Shown here: positions 63,669 through 64,000 of the stretch, piece by piece
How the letters are laid out: each line of letters starts with the position of its first letter
How positions within the stretch are numbered: the stretch's first letter is position 1
NCBI GenBank assembly: GCA_028704385.1
Contig: JAQVLA010000013.1
Span: 1-64,000 of the forward strand
Source: Bacteroidales bacterium
GTDB lineage: Bacteria > Bacteroidota > Bacteroidia > Bacteroidales > F082
Direction: 5' to 3'
DNA: 64,000 nucleotides
Program-made: the position numbers and the translations under genes
The notes under the pieces: generated by a model
What the model saw: the letters and a program-made list of their open reading frames with translations, nothing else
What the model was told of the DNA's origin: nothing
Database searches by the model: none

Positions 63669-64000
63669 ATGCCTATACTTGGGACCATTATCAAAAAAGC
63701 CTATGAGCTTAGAAATTTACCAGAAGAAAAGAAAAAACAAAACCTCCAACCCATTCAGGCTCAGCACGATGTTTTAAAAAAACTATTACGCAAAGCACAG
63801 TTTACGGCCTTTGGCGAATATTACGATTTTGATAATATACTCGAAAGTAAAAATCTAACAGAAGCTTTCAGAAACAATGTTCCGGTTTTTGATTACAACA
63901 GCATGTACAAACAGTGGTGGTATCGCGCTTTGAACGGAGAACCCTATGTAAGCTGGCCCGGAAAAGTAAAATATTTTGCTCTTAGCAGCGGTACCTCAGA
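63669..64000 (+). CDS. GH3 auxin-responsive promoter-like acyl-adenylating enzyme (N-terminal part)
   Basis: Open from the ATG at 63669 to the window end (110 codons visible). It begins MPILGTIIKKAYELRN, then TAFGEYYDFDNIL, VPVFDYNSMYKQWWYRALNG and YFALSSGTSD-like residues at the edge. This matches the N-terminus of bacterial GH3-family proteins, adenylate-forming enzymes that in plants conjugate amino acids to auxin or jasmonate. In Bacteroidota the substrate is unknown. The SSGTS nucleotide-binding loop is cut at the window edge. Confidence 0.85.
   Translation, partial: MPILGTIIKKAYELRNLPEEKKKQNLQPIQAQHDVLKKLLRKAQFTAFGEYYDFDNILESKNLTEAFRNNVPVFDYNSMYKQWWYRALNGEPYVSWPGKVKYFALSSGTS

Noticed and set aside
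1-64000. CRISPR arrays, tRNA or rRNA genes, insertion sequences with transposase, prophage genes
   Set aside because: No regularly spaced repeats, cloverleaf-like sequences, rRNA blocks, transposase or integrase motifs were found on reading both strands.

Overview
The window reads as chromosomal DNA of a Bacteroidota bacterium, most likely a Bacteroidales-type lineage. Three things point there. Many intergenic regions carry the Bacteroidota sigma-ABfr promoter signature (-7 box TAnnTTTG, sometimes with a -33 TTTG/TTG about 19-20 bases upstream). Two proteins end in type IX secretion (T9SS) C-terminal sorting domains, and a third ends in a related C-terminal tail. The gene families are typical of the phylum: a TonB-family protein, a SbsA-type Ig lipoprotein, a UPF0316 protein, LytS/LytTR regulation, a sodium-solute symporter and a GH3-like protein. 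Shine-Dalgarno sequences are weak or absent, as usual for the phylum. I see no rRNA, tRNA, CRISPR array, transposase or phage gene. The stretch looks mainly like core genome.

Layout. 0-9 kb: end of a Dps gene, a YyaL-type thioredoxin-domain protein, the cell-elongation pair PBP2-RodA, small exported proteins, a stand-alone LuxE-like acyl-protein synthetase, a YedK-type SRAP protein and a Nudix hydrolase. 9-15 kb: a minus-strand operon (hypothetical protein, M28 peptidase, an unlisted 44-residue membrane protein, rsmI) next to plus-strand tdk, a cyclophilin, pheS and an ArsR-type regulator. 15-23 kb: envelope proteins (Ig-like lipoprotein, TonB-like, UPF0316), an SRPBCC-like protein, and a three-gene biotin-dependent propionyl-CoA carboxylase operon. 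23-33 kb: a hybrid histidine kinase, class II fructose-bisphosphate aldolase, an RluB-type pseudouridine synthase with a repetitive arginine-rich tail, a DUF2007-UspA fusion, a second sensor kinase, a PHP phosphoesterase and a U32 peptidase-family protein. A MITE-like inverted-repeat element follows. 33-41 kb: an AsmA-like protein, an S9 peptidase, CorA and a secreted M14 carboxypeptidase. 40-47 kb: glutamine synthetase, a LiaF-LytS-LytTR envelope-stress cassette, aspS and a HepT-MntA type toxin-antitoxin pair. 47-53 kb: a Gfo/Idh oxidoreductase, cvpA-mlaF-mlaE, purN, a PspC mini-protein and dnaG. 53-64 kb: a 0.5-kb region without a protein gene, tadA, a symporter, two large secreted T9SS-type proteins, an aldo-keto reductase, small lipoproteins, a DUF302 protein, a SprT-like protein and the start of a GH3-family gene.

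The strongest candidate for something not covered by ordinary annotation is the minus-strand unit at about 53226-53600. It has a near-ideal promoter and a strong intrinsic terminator, no convincing reading frame, and a set of GNRA and UACG tetraloop hairpins inside an end-to-end closing helix. I read it as a structured non-coding RNA of about 370 nt and could not assign it to a family with confidence. Secondary candidates are the 112-bp MITE-like element, the symmetric divergent promoter of the HEPN/MNT pair, the operator-like repeat over the glutamine synthetase promoter, and two small proteins below the usual ORF length cut-off.
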